From contig NZ_NTHN02000044.1 in the NCBI RefSeq assembly GCF_002300555.2, positions 1-46,223 on the forward strand: DNA of 46,223 bases, read 5' to 3'. Shown in pieces: positions 26,722 to 38,085 of this stretch. The position numbers were made by a program, and so were the translations under genes. The notes under the pieces were generated by a model that worked only from the letters and a program-made list of their open reading frames with translations, was not told the DNA's origin and searched no databases. The stretch's first letter is position 1, and each line of letters begins with the position of its first letter. Source of the DNA: Alloyangia mangrovi. GTDB taxonomy: Bacteria > Pseudomonadota > Alphaproteobacteria > Rhodobacterales > Rhodobacteraceae.

Positions 26722-27600
26722 TTAGAGCGCCTCGGCGCCCGAGATGATTTCGATCAGTTCGTTGGTGATGACCGCCTGACGCGAGCGGTTGTACTCAATC
26801 GTCAGCTTGTCGATCATCTCGCCCGCGTTGCGCGTGGCGTTGTCCATGGCGCTCATCCGAGCCCCCTGTTCCGAAGCCGCGTTCTCCAGCAGAGCCGAGA
26901 AGATCTGGGTTGCGACACCACGGGGCAGAAGATCGGCAAGGATGGCTTCCTCACCGGGCTCGTATTCGTAGAGCGTGGACCCGCCAGCATCTCCCTCGGG
27001 CGCGTCGAACTGCGCCGGGATCACCTGCTGCGCCGTCGGAACCTGAGAGATCACCGACTGGAACTTCGAATAGAAGATGGTCGCCACGTCGAATTCCTCG
27101 TTGTCGAAACGAACGAGGATGTCCTTCGCGATGTTCTGAGCGTCGGCATAGCCGATCTTCTTCACATCGCTCAGGTCGACGTGACCGACGAACAGATCGC
27201 CGTAGTCACGCTTGAGCTGCTCACGGCCCTTCTTGCCGACGGTGAGGATCTTCACCGTCTTACCAGCGGCCTTGAGCGTTTCGATATGAGTCCGCGCCTT
27301 CTTCACGATGGAGCTGTTGAAGCCCCCGCAAAGGCCGCGCTCGGCGGTCATGACGACGAGCAACTGCACGTCGTCCTTCCCGGTGCCCGAGAGCAGTTTC
27401 GGCGCAGTCGCGCTACCGCCCACCGACGCGGCCAGACCACCGAGCAGCGCGTTGAAGCGCTCGGTGTAAGGCCGCGACATCTCGGCCGCATCCTGTGCCC
27501 GCCGCAGTTTTGCGGCGGCCACCATTTGCATGGCCTTGGTGATCTTCCGGGTCGATTTGACCGAGGAGATGCGGTTTTTGAGGTCCTTGAGGCTAGGCAT
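26722..27600 (-). CDS. atpG: F1 ATP synthase gamma subunit
   Basis: Gamma is the rotating central shaft. The 292-residue protein begins with the conserved [26 protein letters not shown] helix and has [16 protein letters not shown] near the middle. It ends with the family signature helix covering [19 protein letters not shown] and [22 protein letters not shown]. It lies 21 bases after atpA and 16 bases before atpD. Confidence 0.97.
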   Translation of the reverse strand: MPSLKDLKNRISSVKSTRKITKAMQMVAAAKLRRAQDAAEMSRPYTERFNALLGGLAASVGGSATAPKLLSGTGKDDVQLLVVMTAERGLCGGFNSSIVKKARTHIETLKAAGKTVKILTVGKKGREQLKRDYGDLFVGHVDLSDVKKIGYADAQNIAKDILVRFDNEEFDVATIFYSKFQSVISQVPTAQQVIPAQFDAPEGDAGGSTLYEYEPGEEAILADLLPRGVATQIFSALLENAASEQGARMSAMDNATRNAGEMIDKLTIEYNRSRQAVITNELIEIISGAEAL

Positions 27601-27621
27601 AATCCTGTCCTTTCAGGGCGC

Positions 27622-29160
27622 TCAGGCGTAGGTCGCGGCGAATTCGTCGAGCACTGCCTTCAGCTTGTCCGCGGGTTCACCCTTGATCTTCGGATCTTCG
27701 CTTTCGATCCACTCGAGGATGTCCTTGCGCTGGCCGCGCAGGAACGCGAGCAGGGCAGCTTCGTACTTGCCGACTTCCTTGACCGGAACGTTGTCCAGAT
27801 AGCCGTTGGTGCCTGCGAAGATGATGCAGACGATCTCGGCGTTGGTCAGCGGCGAGTACTGCGGCTGCTTCATCAGCTCGGTCAGGCGCGCGCCGCGGTT
27901 CAGCAGCTTCTGGGTCGAGGCATCGAGGTCCGAACCGAACTGGGCGAAGGCCGCCATCTCGCGGTACTGCGCGAGCGACAGTTTCACCGGGCCGGCAACC
28001 GAGGACATCGCCTTGGTCTGAGCGGACGAACCCACGCGCGACACCGACAGACCGGTGTTCACGGCCGGGCGGATGCCCTGGAAGAACAGTTCGGTCTCGA
28101 GGAAGATCTGGCCGTCGGTGATCGAGATCACGTTGGTCGGGATGAAGGCCGACACGTCGCCGCCCTGGGTCTCGATGATCGGCAGCGCGGTCAGCGAGCC
28201 GGAGCCGTGATCCTCGTTCAGCTTTGCCGAACGCTCGAGCAGGCGCGAGTGGAGGTAGAACACGTCGCCCGGGTAGGCTTCACGGCCCGGCGGACGGCGC
28301 AGCAGCAGCGACATCTGGCGGTAGGACACAGCCTGCTTGGACAGGTCATCATAGATGATGAGAGCGTGCTTGCCGTTGTCGCGGAAGTACTCGGCCATCG
28401 CGGTCGCGGTGTAGGGCGCGAGGTACTGCATCGGAGCCGGGTCGGACGCGGTTGCGGCCACGACGATCGAGTAGTCGATCGCGCCGGTTGCTTCGAGGCG
28501 CTTCACCAACTGCGCAACGGTCGAGCGCTTCTGGCCGACGGCCACGTAGACGCAGTACAGCTTCTTGCTGTCGTCATCGCCGGCGGCGTCGTTGTACGAC
28601 TTCTGGTTCAGGATGGTGTCGAGCGCGATCGCGGTCTTGCCGGTCTGGCGGTCGCCGATGATCAGTTCGCGCTGGCCACGGCCGATCGGGATCATTGCGT
28701 CGACCGACTTGAGGCCGGTTGCCATCGGCTCGTGAACCGACTTACGCGGGATGATGCCCGGTGCCTTCACGTCTGCGATGCGACGCTCGGAGGCCGCGAT
28801 CGGGCCCTTGCCGTCGAGCGGGTTGCCGAGGCCGTCGACCACGCGGCCGAGCAGCGCTTCGCCCGCGGGCACGTCCACGATCGAGTTGGTGCGCTTGACG
28901 ACGTCGCCTTCCTTGATGTCCCGGTCGGAACCGAAGATCACCACACCGACGTTGTCCGATTCCAGGTTCAGCGCCATACCCATGATGCCGCCCGGGAATT
29001 CGACCATCTCGCCCGCTTTAACGCTGTCGAGACCGTGGACACGCGCGATACCGTCACCGACGGAGAGCACGCGGCCAACTTCTGCAACTTCGGCCTCCTG
29101 ACCGAAGTTCTTGATCTGCTCCTTTAGGATCGCAGAAATCTCGGCTGCTTGGATACCCAT
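27622..29160 (-). CDS. atpA: F1 ATP synthase alpha subunit
   Basis: Alpha holds the non-catalytic nucleotide sites and the arginine finger. The 512-residue protein starts [19 protein letters not shown] and has the P-loop [18 protein letters not shown], the [18 protein letters not shown] loop and the signature [17 protein letters not shown]. Its ATG follows the atpH stop directly, without a spacer, so translation is likely coupled. Confidence 0.98.
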   Translation of the reverse strand: MGIQAAEISAILKEQIKNFGQEAEVAEVGRVLSVGDGIARVHGLDSVKAGEMVEFPGGIMGMALNLESDNVGVVIFGSDRDIKEGDVVKRTNSIVDVPAGEALLGRVVDGLGNPLDGKGPIAASERRIADVKAPGIIPRKSVHEPMATGLKSVDAMIPIGRGQRELIIGDRQTGKTAIALDTILNQKSYNDAAGDDDSKKLYCVYVAVGQKRSTVAQLVKRLEATGAIDYSIVVAATASDPAPMQYLAPYTATAMAEYFRDNGKHALIIYDDLSKQAVSYRQMSLLLRRPPGREAYPGDVFYLHSRLLERSAKLNEDHGSGSLTALPIIETQGGDVSAFIPTNVISITDGQIFLETELFFQGIRPAVNTGLSVSRVGSSAQTKAMSSVAGPVKLSLAQYREMAAFAQFGSDLDASTQKLLNRGARLTELMKQPQYSPLTNAEIVCIIFAGTNGYLDNVPVKEVGKYEAALLAFLRGQRKDILEWIESEDPKIKGEPADKLKAVLDEFAATYA

Positions 29161-29727
29161 TTATCCGACCTCTTTCATTGCATTCTGGAGGGAGTTGAGC
29201 TTCGAACGGATCGACGTGTCGACCATCTTCGAGCCCACCTTAACAACGAGACCGCCGATGAGGCTCTCATCCACGGTCGATTTGATCTTCACGTCCGAGC
29301 CGATCTGCGACTTGAGGGTCGCGGCAAGCTCGGAGGCCTGAGCCGGGGTCAGCTCGATGGCGGAGGTCACCTCGGCGGTCACCTCGCCCTTCTCTGCCGC
29401 GATCATCTCGCGCAGGTGAGCGATCAACTGCGGCAGCGCGAAGAGACGACGCTTGGAGGCCATCAGGCCCAGCGTGTTCGTCAGCACGGGCGCGAGGCCC
29501 ATCTTCGCGGCGACAGCCATGATGGCCTTGCCCTGCGCTTCGCGGGTGTAGACCGGCGAAGAGATCAGATCCTTCAGCTCGGCGCTCTCGTCGAGTGCGG
29601 CGGACAGATCGTCGATACCGCTCTCGAGCTTGTCGAGCGCCTTTTCCTCTTTGGCGATCCCAAAGACCGCCGTGGCATAGCGCGCCGCGATGCCGCTGGA
29701 GATCGAAGCTGGTTCAGACACGTCCAC
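29161..29727 (-). CDS. atpH: F1 ATP synthase delta subunit
   Basis: Delta joins F1 to the peripheral stalk. The 188-residue protein has the OSCP/delta pattern: [20 protein letters not shown] at the start and the C-terminal signature region [19 protein letters not shown] with [11 protein letters not shown]. It is the first gene of the five-gene F1 operon; F0 genes are not here, which is the usual split in Rhodobacterales. The first Met is taken as start; a few additional upstream codons are not supported. Confidence 0.96.
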   Translation of the reverse strand: MDVSEPASISSGIAARYATAVFGIAKEEKALDKLESGIDDLSAALDESAELKDLISSPVYTREAQGKAIMAVAAKMGLAPVLTNTLGLMASKRRLFALPQLIAHLREMIAAEKGEVTAEVTSAIELTPAQASELAATLKSQIGSDVKIKSTVDESLIGGLVVKVGSKMVDTSIRSKLNSLQNAMKEVG

Positions 29728-30102
29728 CCTTCCGATATGAGGCCCCCGCGACGCACGGAAATGATCCGGCGTCCGGAGGCGTTGTCCCTGCCCTGATGCC
29801 CTCAGGGCGTCGAAATCGCCGTCGATCTATCAGAGCCATGGGGACCTCGCAACATGCTAACGGCCATTTAACCATCTGCGGAGCGTGGGTTTTCCGGCTT
29901 CTGATCGGTGCCGCGCGGCACTGCGGCAGACAGTGCTATGGAATGTCTCGCTTTTTCGTGAGCAGCGGAAATAATGCGTCACGAGGGCGCAGGTTTTGAT
30001 CACGCGTCACGCTAGCGCAAACGTATCAACCGGGTCACAATCTTAGGGAGATATGCACGGTTGAGCGCGCCTGCGCGAATCTTTTTTCGCCGCAAACCGC
30101 CC
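29728..30102. other. Intergenic region upstream of the atp operon
   Basis: No gene is supported in these 375 bases. The region must contain the atp promoter and the 3' end of the methyltransferase transcript. A 6-bp hairpin, GCACTG/CAGTGC with a 7-base loop, occurs at 29918-29936. A comparatively AT-rich stretch at 29851-29876 could hold a promoter. I cannot pick a reliable -35/-10 pair and see no terminator for the methyltransferase gene. Confidence 0.4.
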
Positions 30103-30854
30103 TCAGACCGGTTTCGGCTCCTTGCTGGGAACCGGGCTCAGGACCTCCAGCGGGTTGGGCACGCGGACCTTCTCGCCGATGCCCTTGCGCTGCGGCGGGT
30201 AACGCTTCGAGGCGCGCACCATGAGCACCCCCCCCGGCCATCACCGCCGGCACCGTGCGGCCGATCCGCTCCCAGACCGGGGCGGTCTTCATCCAGAACC
30301 GCCGCGTCGAGGGCGGCTGGTAGAGCACCGAGGCGTTGGAGACGCGAAGGAAGTCATGCGCCCGGAGTTGCGTGTCGAGCTGGCTGAGCGAATAGGGGCG
30401 GCCCTGCCCGAAAGGCGTGGTCTCCGAGCGCGCCCAGAGGCCCGAGCGGTTGGGCACGATGAAGAGCACCTCTCCCCCCCGGCCCCAGTGTACGGTAGCA
30501 CTCGTCGAGCAGCGCGGTGACGTTGGTGCAGGTCTCGAGCCCATGCATGACCACCAGCCGGTCGAGATGCCCGGTCTCCACCGGCCACAGCATCTCCTCG
30601 GCCAGCACGGAAACATTGGGCATCCCCGCGGGCCAGCGCATGACCCCCTGCGGCGCGGGCATCAGCGCCATGACCCGACGCGCCTGCGCAAGGTAGGGCC
30701 GCAGCACAGGCACCGCGAAACCGTAGCCCGCCACGTTGAGCCCCTGCGCCTCGGGCCAGAATCGCAGCACCTGGTCGCGCAGGGCGCCACGCGCCGCGCG
30801 GCCAAGCGCGCTGCGATAGTAGAAGTCGCGAAGCGCCTGCACGTCCGGATGCAT
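30103..30854 (-). pseudogene. Class I SAM-dependent methyltransferase, two frameshifts
   Basis: Joined across two frameshifts this is a 249-residue protein with a Rossmann methyltransferase fold: [18 protein letters not shown], the modified SAM motif [35 protein letters not shown] and the post-core strand [20 protein letters not shown]. The substrate is unknown; the neighbouring gloB on the opposite strand is a conserved arrangement in roseobacters. The frame is lost at C-runs of seven (30474-30480) and eight (30228-30235); one base fewer in each restores one continuous protein ending near 30103. Two hits in one otherwise clean gene favour homopolymer miscalls over decay, though inactivation cannot be excluded. 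Confidence 0.8.
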
Positions 30855-30928
30855 TGCGGGCCGTCGTCCCTTGCGTCACTCTGGGTCTCTCTCGCGAGTC
30901 ACTCTGTCAAAGCCTTGAAGGAAAAGCC

Positions 30929-31690
30929 ATGCCCCTCGAGATCGTCACCGTCCCCTGCCTGAGCGACAACTACGCCTACCTGGTGAAGGGACCCGAGGGC
31001 GTGATCCTGGTGGATGCCCCAGAGGCGGCGCCGATCGAGGCGGCGCTCGACGCGCGCAGCTGGACGCTGGACGCGATTCTCATCACCCACCACCACCACG
31101 ACCACGTCGGGGGAATCGCGGCGCTGCGCGCCCGCTACGGCTGCACCGTCATCGGTCCGCGCGCCGAGGCAGCGAAGATCGAGGGTCTCGACCAACTGGT
31201 CGGCGGCGGCGACGAGTTCTCAATCGCGGGCGTCGGCGTGCATGTCATCGACGTGCCCGGCCACACACTGGGCCACATCGCCTTCTACATGCCGCAGGCG
31301 CAGGCCGCCTTCACCGCCGACAGCCTCATGGCACTGGGCTGCGGGCGACTGTTCGAGGGCGATGCCGAGATGATGTGGGCCTCGATGCAGCGGCTGATGG
31401 CGCTCCCGGCGGACACGATCATTTGCTCGGGCCACGAATACACTTCCGCCAACGCCAGATTTGCGCTTACTATTGAACCAGAGAACGCCGAGCTTAAATC
31501 TCGGAGTGACGCCATCGCCAAAGCCCGGACAGAGGGGCGAGCTACCGCCTCCTGCGCGCTGTCCGAGGAACTGGCCACCAACCCTTTCCTGCGACCGGAC
31601 TCCCCCGAGATCCGCGAGCGGCTCGGCTTGACCGAGGCGACGGACGCCGTTGTCTTTGCAGAAATCCGCGCCAGGAAAGACCGCTTCTAG
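30929..31690 (+). CDS. gloB: Hydroxyacylglutathione hydrolase (glyoxalase II)
   Basis: GloB hydrolyses S-lactoylglutathione to lactate and glutathione in methylglyoxal detoxification. The 253-residue metallo-beta-lactamase-fold protein has the dinuclear metal motif THHHHDHVGG near residues 54-63, the second ligand region DVPGHTLGHIAFYM, DSLMALGCGRLFEG and the distal His in ICSGHEYTSANARFAL. The C-terminal half carries the glyoxalase II substrate-binding Arg/Lys pattern around LKSRSDAI. GAAGGAAAA precedes ATG 30929. It is divergent from the methyltransferase gene with 74 bases between them. Confidence 0.95.
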   Translation: MPLEIVTVPCLSDNYAYLVKGPEGVILVDAPEAAPIEAALDARSWTLDAILITHHHHDHVGGIAALRARYGCTVIGPRAEAAKIEGLDQLVGGGDEFSIAGVGVHVIDVPGHTLGHIAFYMPQAQAAFTADSLMALGCGRLFEGDAEMMWASMQRLMALPADTIICSGHEYTSANARFALTIEPENAELKSRSDAIAKARTEGRATASCALSEELATNPFLRPDSPEIRERLGLTEATDAVVFAEIRARKDRF

Positions 31691-31843
31691 GCCGCCGCTT
31701 TTCACGCCACGTTGCACTCCCCGAGGCAAATGTGAGCGCCGCAAGCCTAGAAAACACTTGAAGGATGGTCCTGATCGACCAAACTTTAACGATAAGAGGC
31801 AATGTTGGGCCCAGTGCCCGACGCAGACAGGAAGGAGCACGCC

Positions 31844-34172
<2,329 letters not shown>

Positions 34173-34197
34173 AGTCACGGCCTCACATCAAACGGAA

Positions 34198-34230
34198 CCT
34201 CCCCGCAGGCCTGGCGGGGAGGGTTTTTTG
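34198..34230 (+). terminator. Intrinsic terminator of clpA
   Basis: CCTCCCCGC (34198-34206) pairs with GCGGGGAGG (34214-34222) around a 7-base loop, followed by six T (34224-34229). It lies 25 bases after the clpA stop. Confidence 0.92.
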
Positions 34231-34283
34231 TTGCCTGCGTCTTATCCGGTGTGGGCTAAGCCAGCCGCGCGCCACGCGGCCCT

Positions 34284-34317
34284 GCCCTACTTCTCGGTCA
34301 GCCCTACTTCTCGGTCA
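34284..34317. repeat. 17-base exact tandem duplication at the 3' end of the OmpA-domain gene
   Basis: GCCCTACTTCTCGGTCA occurs at 34284-34300 and again at 34301-34317 without a spacer. The right copy contains the last four codons and stop of the minus-strand gene (LTEK then TAG). The left copy duplicates them just downstream, so the protein is unaffected. Confidence 0.9.
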
Positions 34318-36205
34318 GCTTGAGTTCGATCCGACGGTTCTGCGCCTTGGCTTCTTCGGTGCCGGCACTGTTGATCGGCTGGAACTGCCCGAAGCCATTG
34401 GCCGAGAGCCGCTGCGGCGGAATGCCCTCCTTCTCGACCATGTAGCGCACCACCGACAGCGCCCGCGCCTGGCTGAGTTCCCAGTTGTCGGCGAAGGGGG
34501 CGCCGGGACGCAGCGGCGTGTCATCCGTGTGCCCATCGACCCGCAGGATCCAGTTGATGCCCGGTGGGATGTCCTGCGCGATGGCGCGGATCAGGCCGGA
34601 AATCTTGTCGATCTCCCGCTCGCCCGCGGCCGAAAGCGTCGCCCCACCCGGCGGGAAGAGCACCTCGGAGGAGAAGACGAAGCGGTCGCCCTCGATCCGC
34701 ACGCCCTCCTGCTGGCCAACGACCTCGCGAAGGCGGCCGAAGAACTCCGAGCGGTAGCGTTCGAGGTCCTGCGCCTGCGCCTCGAGACGCTTGCGCTCGG
34801 CTTCCTCGAGCTGGCGGCGCTTGCGCTCCTCGGCGGCCACCCGCGCCAGCGCGGCGTTAAGGTCGGAGCCGAGGTTCTGGATCTGCACCTGCGCCTCGGC
34901 GTCCTTCTCGCGGCTGTCGTCGAGCAGCCCTTGCAGCTGCGAGAGCTGCGTGCGCAAAGCCGCGACCTGCTGGTTCAGCAGCTCCGACTGCTTCTGCGCC
35001 GTGCTGGCCCGCTCGTCGCTGGCTTCAAGCTCCTTGCGGGCCTGCGCCAGAAGCGCCTGCTGGCGCTCGTCGTCGCTCAGCCCCTCGGCCAGTTGCGCCT
35101 CGGCGGCGGCCTTGGCGGCCAGCGCCGCGGCAAGCCGGTCGCGCACCTGCTGGGCATCAAGCTCGACGTCGCTCTGCGCCGCCAGCGCCTCCGCCAGCTT
35201 CACCTGCGCCGCGTCGCGCTCCGCGCGTGCCGTCGCCAGCTCGTCGCGCAGGTCCGACAGCTGCCCCGACTGGGTCTCGCCGCTCTGCTGCGCCTCGGAA
35301 AGCGCGCTCTCCAGCGCGACGATCTTCGCCTCCAGCTCGTTGCTGTTGTCGGCGGCCAGCGCCGCCGCGAGCCGGGCGTTCAGTTCCGACTCGCCCTCGC
35401 GCGCCGCGGCGAGCAGCGTCAGCGTGTCCTCGGCCTTCTTGCGCTGCTGTTCGAGCGCGAGGGTCATGGCGGTCAGTTCGGCCTGCGAACCCTCGAGCCG
35501 CTTGCGCAGCGCGGCGGCGGCTTCGGATTCCGCAAGCCGGCGCTGTTCCTCGTCGGTAAGGTCCTGCTGCAGCGCCTCGACCTGCGCCGAGAGCCCGCCC
35601 ATCTGCACGTCCTGCTCGGCATTCTTCGCCCGAAGATCGGCGATCAGCGCGTCCATCGCCTCGCGCTGCGCGGCGGCGAGCCGGGCCGCCTCGGTCTGCG
35701 CGTCCATCTCGGAACGGGCAGAGGCAAGCGCCGTCTGAAGCGCGTCGCGGTCCGAGGTCAGCGAGTCCTTCTCGGCCGTCAGCTCGCCGATCGTCTTCTG
35801 CGCCCCGTCGCGCTCGGCGATCAACGAGCCGACCTGCTCCTCGAAACTTGCGATGCGCCCCTGCTGCGCGTCACGCTGCGCAGTGAGCGCGGCGATGATC
35901 GACTGCTGCTCGGCAAGTTGCGCGGCATTGTCCGAGAGTGTCGCCTCGAGCTCGCCGAGCTGGTTGGTCAGCGCGGTGTTCTTGCGCTCCTGCACGCCCA
36001 GCGCCTGCGCCAGCGCGGCAAGCTCGCCCGAGAGGCTGCTAAGCTCGGTTTCCTGCCCGGTGATGGTCTCGCGCAGCACGAACTGGATCACCATGAAGAT
36101 GGTGAGCACGAACATCAGCACCAGCAGAAGCCCGGTCATCGCATCGACGAAACCGGGCCAGATATTGGCCTGAAGGCGGGCTCCGGTGCGGCGCGACAGG
36201 GCCAT
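34304..36205 (-). CDS. MotB/ZorB-like stator protein with long periplasmic coiled coil and OmpA domain
   Basis: The 633-residue protein has one N-terminal membrane helix with the MotB/ZorB-type sequence WPGFVDAMTGLLLVLMFVLT, where D21 is the expected ion-carrying aspartate. Residues about 45-490 form an almost uninterrupted coiled coil rich in Ala, Glu, Gln and Leu. Residues about 500-633 are an OmpA-type peptidoglycan-binding domain with RVDGHTDDTPLRPG and the C-terminal NGFGQFQPINSAGTEEAKAQ. It follows its MotA-like partner by three bases. Flagellar motB is unlikely, as no flagellar genes are near and the coiled coil is too long. It may be an energised cell-wall-linked motor of unknown purpose. 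Confidence 0.85.
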   Translation of the reverse strand: MALSRRTGARLQANIWPGFVDAMTGLLLVLMFVLTIFMVIQFVLRETITGQETELSSLSGELAALAQALGVQERKNTALTNQLGELEATLSDNAAQLAEQQSIIAALTAQRDAQQGRIASFEEQVGSLIAERDGAQKTIGELTAEKDSLTSDRDALQTALASARSEMDAQTEAARLAAAQREAMDALIADLRAKNAEQDVQMGGLSAQVEALQQDLTDEEQRRLAESEAAAALRKRLEGSQAELTAMTLALEQQRKKAEDTLTLLAAAREGESELNARLAAALAADNSNELEAKIVALESALSEAQQSGETQSGQLSDLRDELATARAERDAAQVKLAEALAAQSDVELDAQQVRDRLAAALAAKAAAEAQLAEGLSDDERQQALLAQARKELEASDERASTAQKQSELLNQQVAALRTQLSQLQGLLDDSREKDAEAQVQIQNLGSDLNAALARVAAEERKRRQLEEAERKRLEAQAQDLERYRSEFFGRLREVVGQQEGVRIEGDRFVFSSEVLFPPGGATLSAAGEREIDKISGLIRAIAQDIPPGINWILRVDGHTDDTPLRPGAPFADNWELSQARALSVVRYMVEKEGIPPQRLSANGFGQFQPINSAGTEEAKAQNRRIELKLTEK

Positions 36206-36208
36206 GGA

Positions 36209-37432
36209 TCAGCCCTCGGAGCCGCCGGAGCGGGCCGGGTTCGGGCGCACCGCGCGCACCTGCGGGGGCTGCGGACGGGCGATCTGCCCGAGCACGCGGG
36301 TCAGCGTCGCGAGATCGGTGCGCAGCTCGGCCATGCTCTCCTGACGGCCGGCGGCCACCTCTTCGAGCAGCCGCAGCATCTGTACGTCGATCGAGCGCAG
36401 GCGCATGCGGCTCTCGGCATCCAACCCCTCGGCAGTCTCGCGGCTTTCCAGAACCTCGATTAGCCGCTCCTGCCCCTCGGCAATCCGCGCCAGCGAGTTG
36501 TTCGAGGGCGCCGTGGCCTCGAGCCGCTCGGTCATCCGCTCAATGGAATCGGCGAGCTGCCCGAGCCGCCCCTCGATCTCCATCCGGCCCTGCTCGCTCT
36601 CGGAATAGAGCGCGGTCATCCGCTCCATCTGGTCGTTCATCTGGTCGAGCACCATGCCGATCAGCGCCTCGTCACCGCCGCCCTCACCCTCGCCCGAGCT
36701 GAAGCTGAGCTTGGTGATCGAGCTGAGCCATTCCTCGAGCTCGCGGTAGAAACGGTTCTGCCCGTGCCCGGCGAAAAGCTCCAGAAGGCCGACGATCAGC
36801 GAGCCGGCGAGGCCGAGCAGCGAGGAGGCAAAGGCCACGCCCATGCCGCCGAGCTGGCCCTCGAGCCCGCTCATCAGCCGCGAGAAGGTCTGCACGCCGC
36901 TCTCACCCTCTGCGGGCACGAGGCTGCGGATGGTGTCGACCAGCGCCGGCACGGTGGTCGCAAGCCCGTAGAAGGTGCCCAGCAGGCCAAGGAAGATCAG
37001 CAGCGAGGTGATATAGCGGGTGATCTCCCGCGCCTCGTCGATCCGGGTCGCGACGGAGTCGAGGATCGAACGGGTCGAGGTCGTGGTGATCTGCAGCCGC
37101 TTGTCATGCCGCCTCAGCAGCGCCGCCAAGGGAGCCAGCAGCCGCGGTGGGCGCGCCGCGGCCTCGCGCCCCGAGGCGAAGCCCTCGATCCAGCGCACCG
37201 AGGTGATCAGCTGCGCGACCTGCAAGAAGCAGGCCAGCACGCCAAGCACGAAGACGAAAAGGATGAAGCCGTTGAGATAGGGGTTCGACTGGAAGACCGG
37301 CAGCACCCGCGGCAGCACCAGCACCGCGCCTGCACCGCACAGGCCGAGAACCGCCAGCATCAGGAGGATCTGGCGGACCGGCTGACTGAAATGGGCCTCT
37401 GCCTCGAGGTCGCGTCGGTCCATTCTGGGCAC
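36209..37432 (-). CDS. MotA/TolQ/ExbB-type proton channel family protein
   Basis: The 407-residue protein is the partner of the OmpA-domain stator protein. Four membrane helices are visible: about 18-42, 50-76, 145-168 (SLLIFLGLLGTFYGLATTVP) and 190-222 (GMGVAFASSLLGLAGSLIVG). The last two carry the MotA/TolQ/ExbB ion-channel signature, including the conserved Thr/Gly-rich helix. About 180 residues of cytoplasmic coiled coil (IEGRLGQLADSIERMTERLE and following) extend from the C-terminus, a layout recalling ZorA tails. MotA/TolQ/ExbB proteins form pentamers around a B-subunit dimer. No TolA, TonB, flagellar or Zorya C/D/E genes lie nearby. Confidence 0.85.
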   Translation of the reverse strand: MPRMDRRDLEAEAHFSQPVRQILLMLAVLGLCGAGAVLVLPRVLPVFQSNPYLNGFILFVFVLGVLACFLQVAQLITSVRWIEGFASGREAAARPPRLLAPLAALLRRHDKRLQITTTSTRSILDSVATRIDEAREITRYITSLLIFLGLLGTFYGLATTVPALVDTIRSLVPAEGESGVQTFSRLMSGLEGQLGGMGVAFASSLLGLAGSLIVGLLELFAGHGQNRFYRELEEWLSSITKLSFSSGEGEGGGDEALIGMVLDQMNDQMERMTALYSESEQGRMEIEGRLGQLADSIERMTERLEATAPSNNSLARIAEGQERLIEVLESRETAEGLDAESRMRLRSIDVQMLRLLEEVAAGRQESMAELRTDLATLTRVLGQIARPQPPQVRAVRPNPARSGGSEG

Positions 37433-37477
37433 CTAGGTAAGTACTATTCTGCGGGGCAGCGTATGCCCTCGCCCCAA

Positions 37478-38023
37478 TCAAGCCAAGCCGTTATCCGTCA
37501 GGCCACGCACACGGTCGGCCAACCAGTGCAGCTCGGCATCAGGAATGCCCAGATGTTCGAGGTGCGAGGCGGTATTGTAGAGATATTCGCTGTTCGGCCC
37601 GCGCCCGCCGATCGCCTGCGCGATGATCCGCGCCTGCTCCTCTAGGTCGAGCCCGCCGCAATATTGCACGTGATCCGGGTCGATGATGTAGGTCACCGCC
37701 TCCACCGCGCGCCCGTCCTGCAGCGTGAGCGGCAGCGTGGCCTCGTAATAAGCGGCCGAGACCAGCTCGCGCTCGCGCAGGTAGGCCAGGGTCGCCGCTT
37801 CCGTGCCCGGCTGCGCGCGCAGCGCCAGCCCGTCGCAGGCGGCCGCATGTTCGGCATCGAGCGCCAGCACCAGCCCCGGCGCCTCGGGGGTGCCGCGGTG
37901 ATGGATCGAGCGCATGCAGAACGAGCGCCGGTAGCCGGGCAACGTCGCATGGACGCTCTCGGCCACCGGAAAGCCGGGATTCCAAAGAAGTGAGCCGTAG
38001 CCGAAGACCCAAAGCGCCATCAT
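37478..38023 (-). CDS. chaC: ChaC-type gamma-glutamylcyclotransferase
   Basis: ChaC enzymes cleave glutathione to 5-oxoproline and Cys-Gly. The 181-residue protein has the substrate loop VFGYGSLLWNPGFPVAES near the start, the RRSFCMRSIHHRGTPEAPGL segment, the catalytic Glu in LAYLRERELVSAAYYE and the conserved LYNTASHLEHLGIPDAELHWL end. Two Met codons begin it; the first (38023) has AAGGA five bases upstream. It is divergent from the DUF2125 gene at 38086. The start and motifs make the assignment firm; glutathione as sole substrate is inferred from the family. Confidence 0.92.
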   Translation of the reverse strand: MMALWVFGYGSLLWNPGFPVAESVHATLPGYRRSFCMRSIHHRGTPEAPGLVLALDAEHAAACDGLALRAQPGTEAATLAYLRERELVSAAYYEATLPLTLQDGRAVEAVTYIIDPDHVQYCGGLDLEEQARIIAQAIGGRGPNSEYLYNTASHLEHLGIPDAELHWLADRVRGLTDNGLA

Positions 38024-38085
38024 TCTGGTCCTTTCCGCATGGCGGCTGTAAACACCAATCCTGTCCGTCAGAAAAGGGGCGCGTG

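Noticed and set aside
31740-31800. Possible heat-shock promoter upstream of clpA (CTTGAAG)
   Set aside because: The -35 is good but no acceptable CCCCATNT follows at 13-15 bases.
34304-37432. Zorya anti-phage system
   Set aside because: Only A- and B-like stator proteins are present. No ZorC, ZorD or ZorE is adjacent, and flanking genes are housekeeping.
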